DNA of 5,065 nucleotides from the NCBI GenBank assembly GCA_019246375.1, contig JAFAQO010000680.1, positions 1-5,065 of the forward strand, read 5' to 3'. Made by a program: the position numbers and the translations under genes. The notes under the pieces were generated by a model, which saw only the letters and a list, made by a program, of their open reading frames with translations, searched no databases and was not told the origin of the DNA. Shown here in pieces: positions 4,601 through 5,065 of the stretch. This stretch comes from Mycobacterium sp. (GTDB lineage: Bacteria; Actinomycetota; Actinomycetes; Mycobacteriales; Mycobacteriaceae). How positions within the stretch are numbered: the first letter of the stretch is position 1; every line of letters starts with the position of its first letter.

Positions 4601-5065
4601 TTGGCGGCGGAGTCGAGCTGAGACTGCGTCTCCTTGAGCAGCTCGCTCCAGGAATCTTCGAACTTCTCCACGCCTTCGTTCTCCAGCACGATGAACACGT
4701 CGGGCAGGTCCATGCCGAGTGCGTCGAGCTTGTCGAACACCTCCTGGGCTTCACCGGCTCTGCCGCTGACCATGTCACCGCTGATCACACCGTGGTCGGC
4801 GACGGCGTCAATGGTCTTCTCCGGCATGGTGTTCACGGTGTTCGGGGCCACCAGCTCGGTGACGTACAGGGTGTCTGAGTATTCCTCGTTCTTGACACCG
4901 GTCGACGCCCACAGTGGTCGCTGCACCCGGGCACCGTCGGCTTTGAGCTCTTCGTAGCGATCGCCGCCGACGAAGACTTCCTGATATGCGGCATATGCCA
5001 GTCGGGCGTTAGCCACTGCCGCCTTGCCCCGCAATGCCAGCGCTTCCTCGGAGCCGATCTTCTCG
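4597..5065 (-). CDS. tal: Transaldolase, C-terminal 155 residues
   Basis: The gene continues past the right edge, and the visible reading frame starts [16 protein letters not shown]. The enzyme transfers a dihydroxyacetone unit between sugar phosphates in the non-oxidative pentose phosphate pathway, in the cytoplasm. The block [12 protein letters not shown], followed by [20 protein letters not shown], identifies the actinobacterial transaldolase family, which is about 370 residues long. The Schiff-base lysine should lie upstream, outside the window. The C-terminus has the usual [13 protein letters not shown] helix. The visible part is intact, without frameshift. It stops with TGA overlapping an ATG (ATGA) at the start of the repeat array, and zwf2 follows in the same direction, so the genes are probably one operon, presumably with transketolase further upstream as in other mycobacteria. 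Confidence 0.96.
   Translation of the reverse strand, partial: EKIGSEEALALRGKAAVANARLAYAAYQEVFVGGDRYEELKADGARVQRPLWASTGVKNEEYSDTLYVTELVAPNTVNTMPEKTIDAVADHGVISGDMVSGRAGEAQEVFDKLDALGMDLPDVFIVLENEGVEKFEDSWSELLKETQSQLDSAAK

Noticed and set aside
3262..4878. 538-codon plus-strand open frame opposite zwf2, the repeat array and tal
   Set aside because: It is long only because high-GC antisense frames rarely contain stops. The opposite strand encodes well-conserved enzymes, and this frame crosses all three repeat units with frame shifts in each. No recognisable product.
1..5065. Insertion sequence, prophage or defence system
   Set aside because: No transposase, integrase, terminal repeats, tRNA or defence-type domains are visible. 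The window is core metabolism plus one partial sensor gene.

Overview
This high-GC window looks like the chromosome of a slow-growing mycobacterium. The proteins resemble, from memory, the Mycobacterium tuberculosis proteins Tal, Zwf2, OpcA, DevB and the Rv1444c product, but with enough differences that it is probably a non-tuberculous species. Short MIRU-type repeats (mycobacterial interspersed repetitive units) sit at the gene junctions, which also points to Mycobacterium. The species cannot be fixed from the sequence alone.

All recognised genes lie on the minus strand, so transcription runs from the right edge to the left edge. In that order they are: the C-terminal part of transaldolase (tal, 4597-5065, cut by the window edge); a three-unit tandem repeat (4431-4600); glucose-6-phosphate dehydrogenase (zwf2, 2869-4434); a MIRU-like spacer; the G6PDH assembly/effector protein opcA (1911-2822); a second MIRU-like spacer; and 6-phosphogluconolactonase (devB/pgl, 1124-1861). 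A gap of about 330 bp follows, then a 132-residue predicted coiled-coil protein (396-794), a 146-bp gap with an inverted repeat, and the first 83 codons of a PAS-domain sensor protein (1-249) that runs off the left edge.

The four right-hand genes form a pentose phosphate operon. Zwf2 with OpcA oxidises glucose-6-phosphate to 6-phosphogluconolactone, DevB hydrolyses the lactone, and Tal works in the non-oxidative branch.

The most notable feature is how the operon genes are joined. Each of the three junctions is filled by a MIRU-like element that encodes one or more tiny open reading frames. The mini-ORF starts overlap the preceding stop (ATGA or GTGA), and their stops overlap the next start (GTGA, TGATG or ATGA). 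Each element also supplies a GAGGAG-type ribosome binding site exactly 8 nt before the downstream gene. The whole tal-zwf2-opcA-devB message is therefore an unbroken chain of overlapping reading frames, consistent with translational coupling. In the tal-zwf2 junction the element is amplified into tandem 56-bp units, each with a tight hairpin just upstream of its ribosome binding site.
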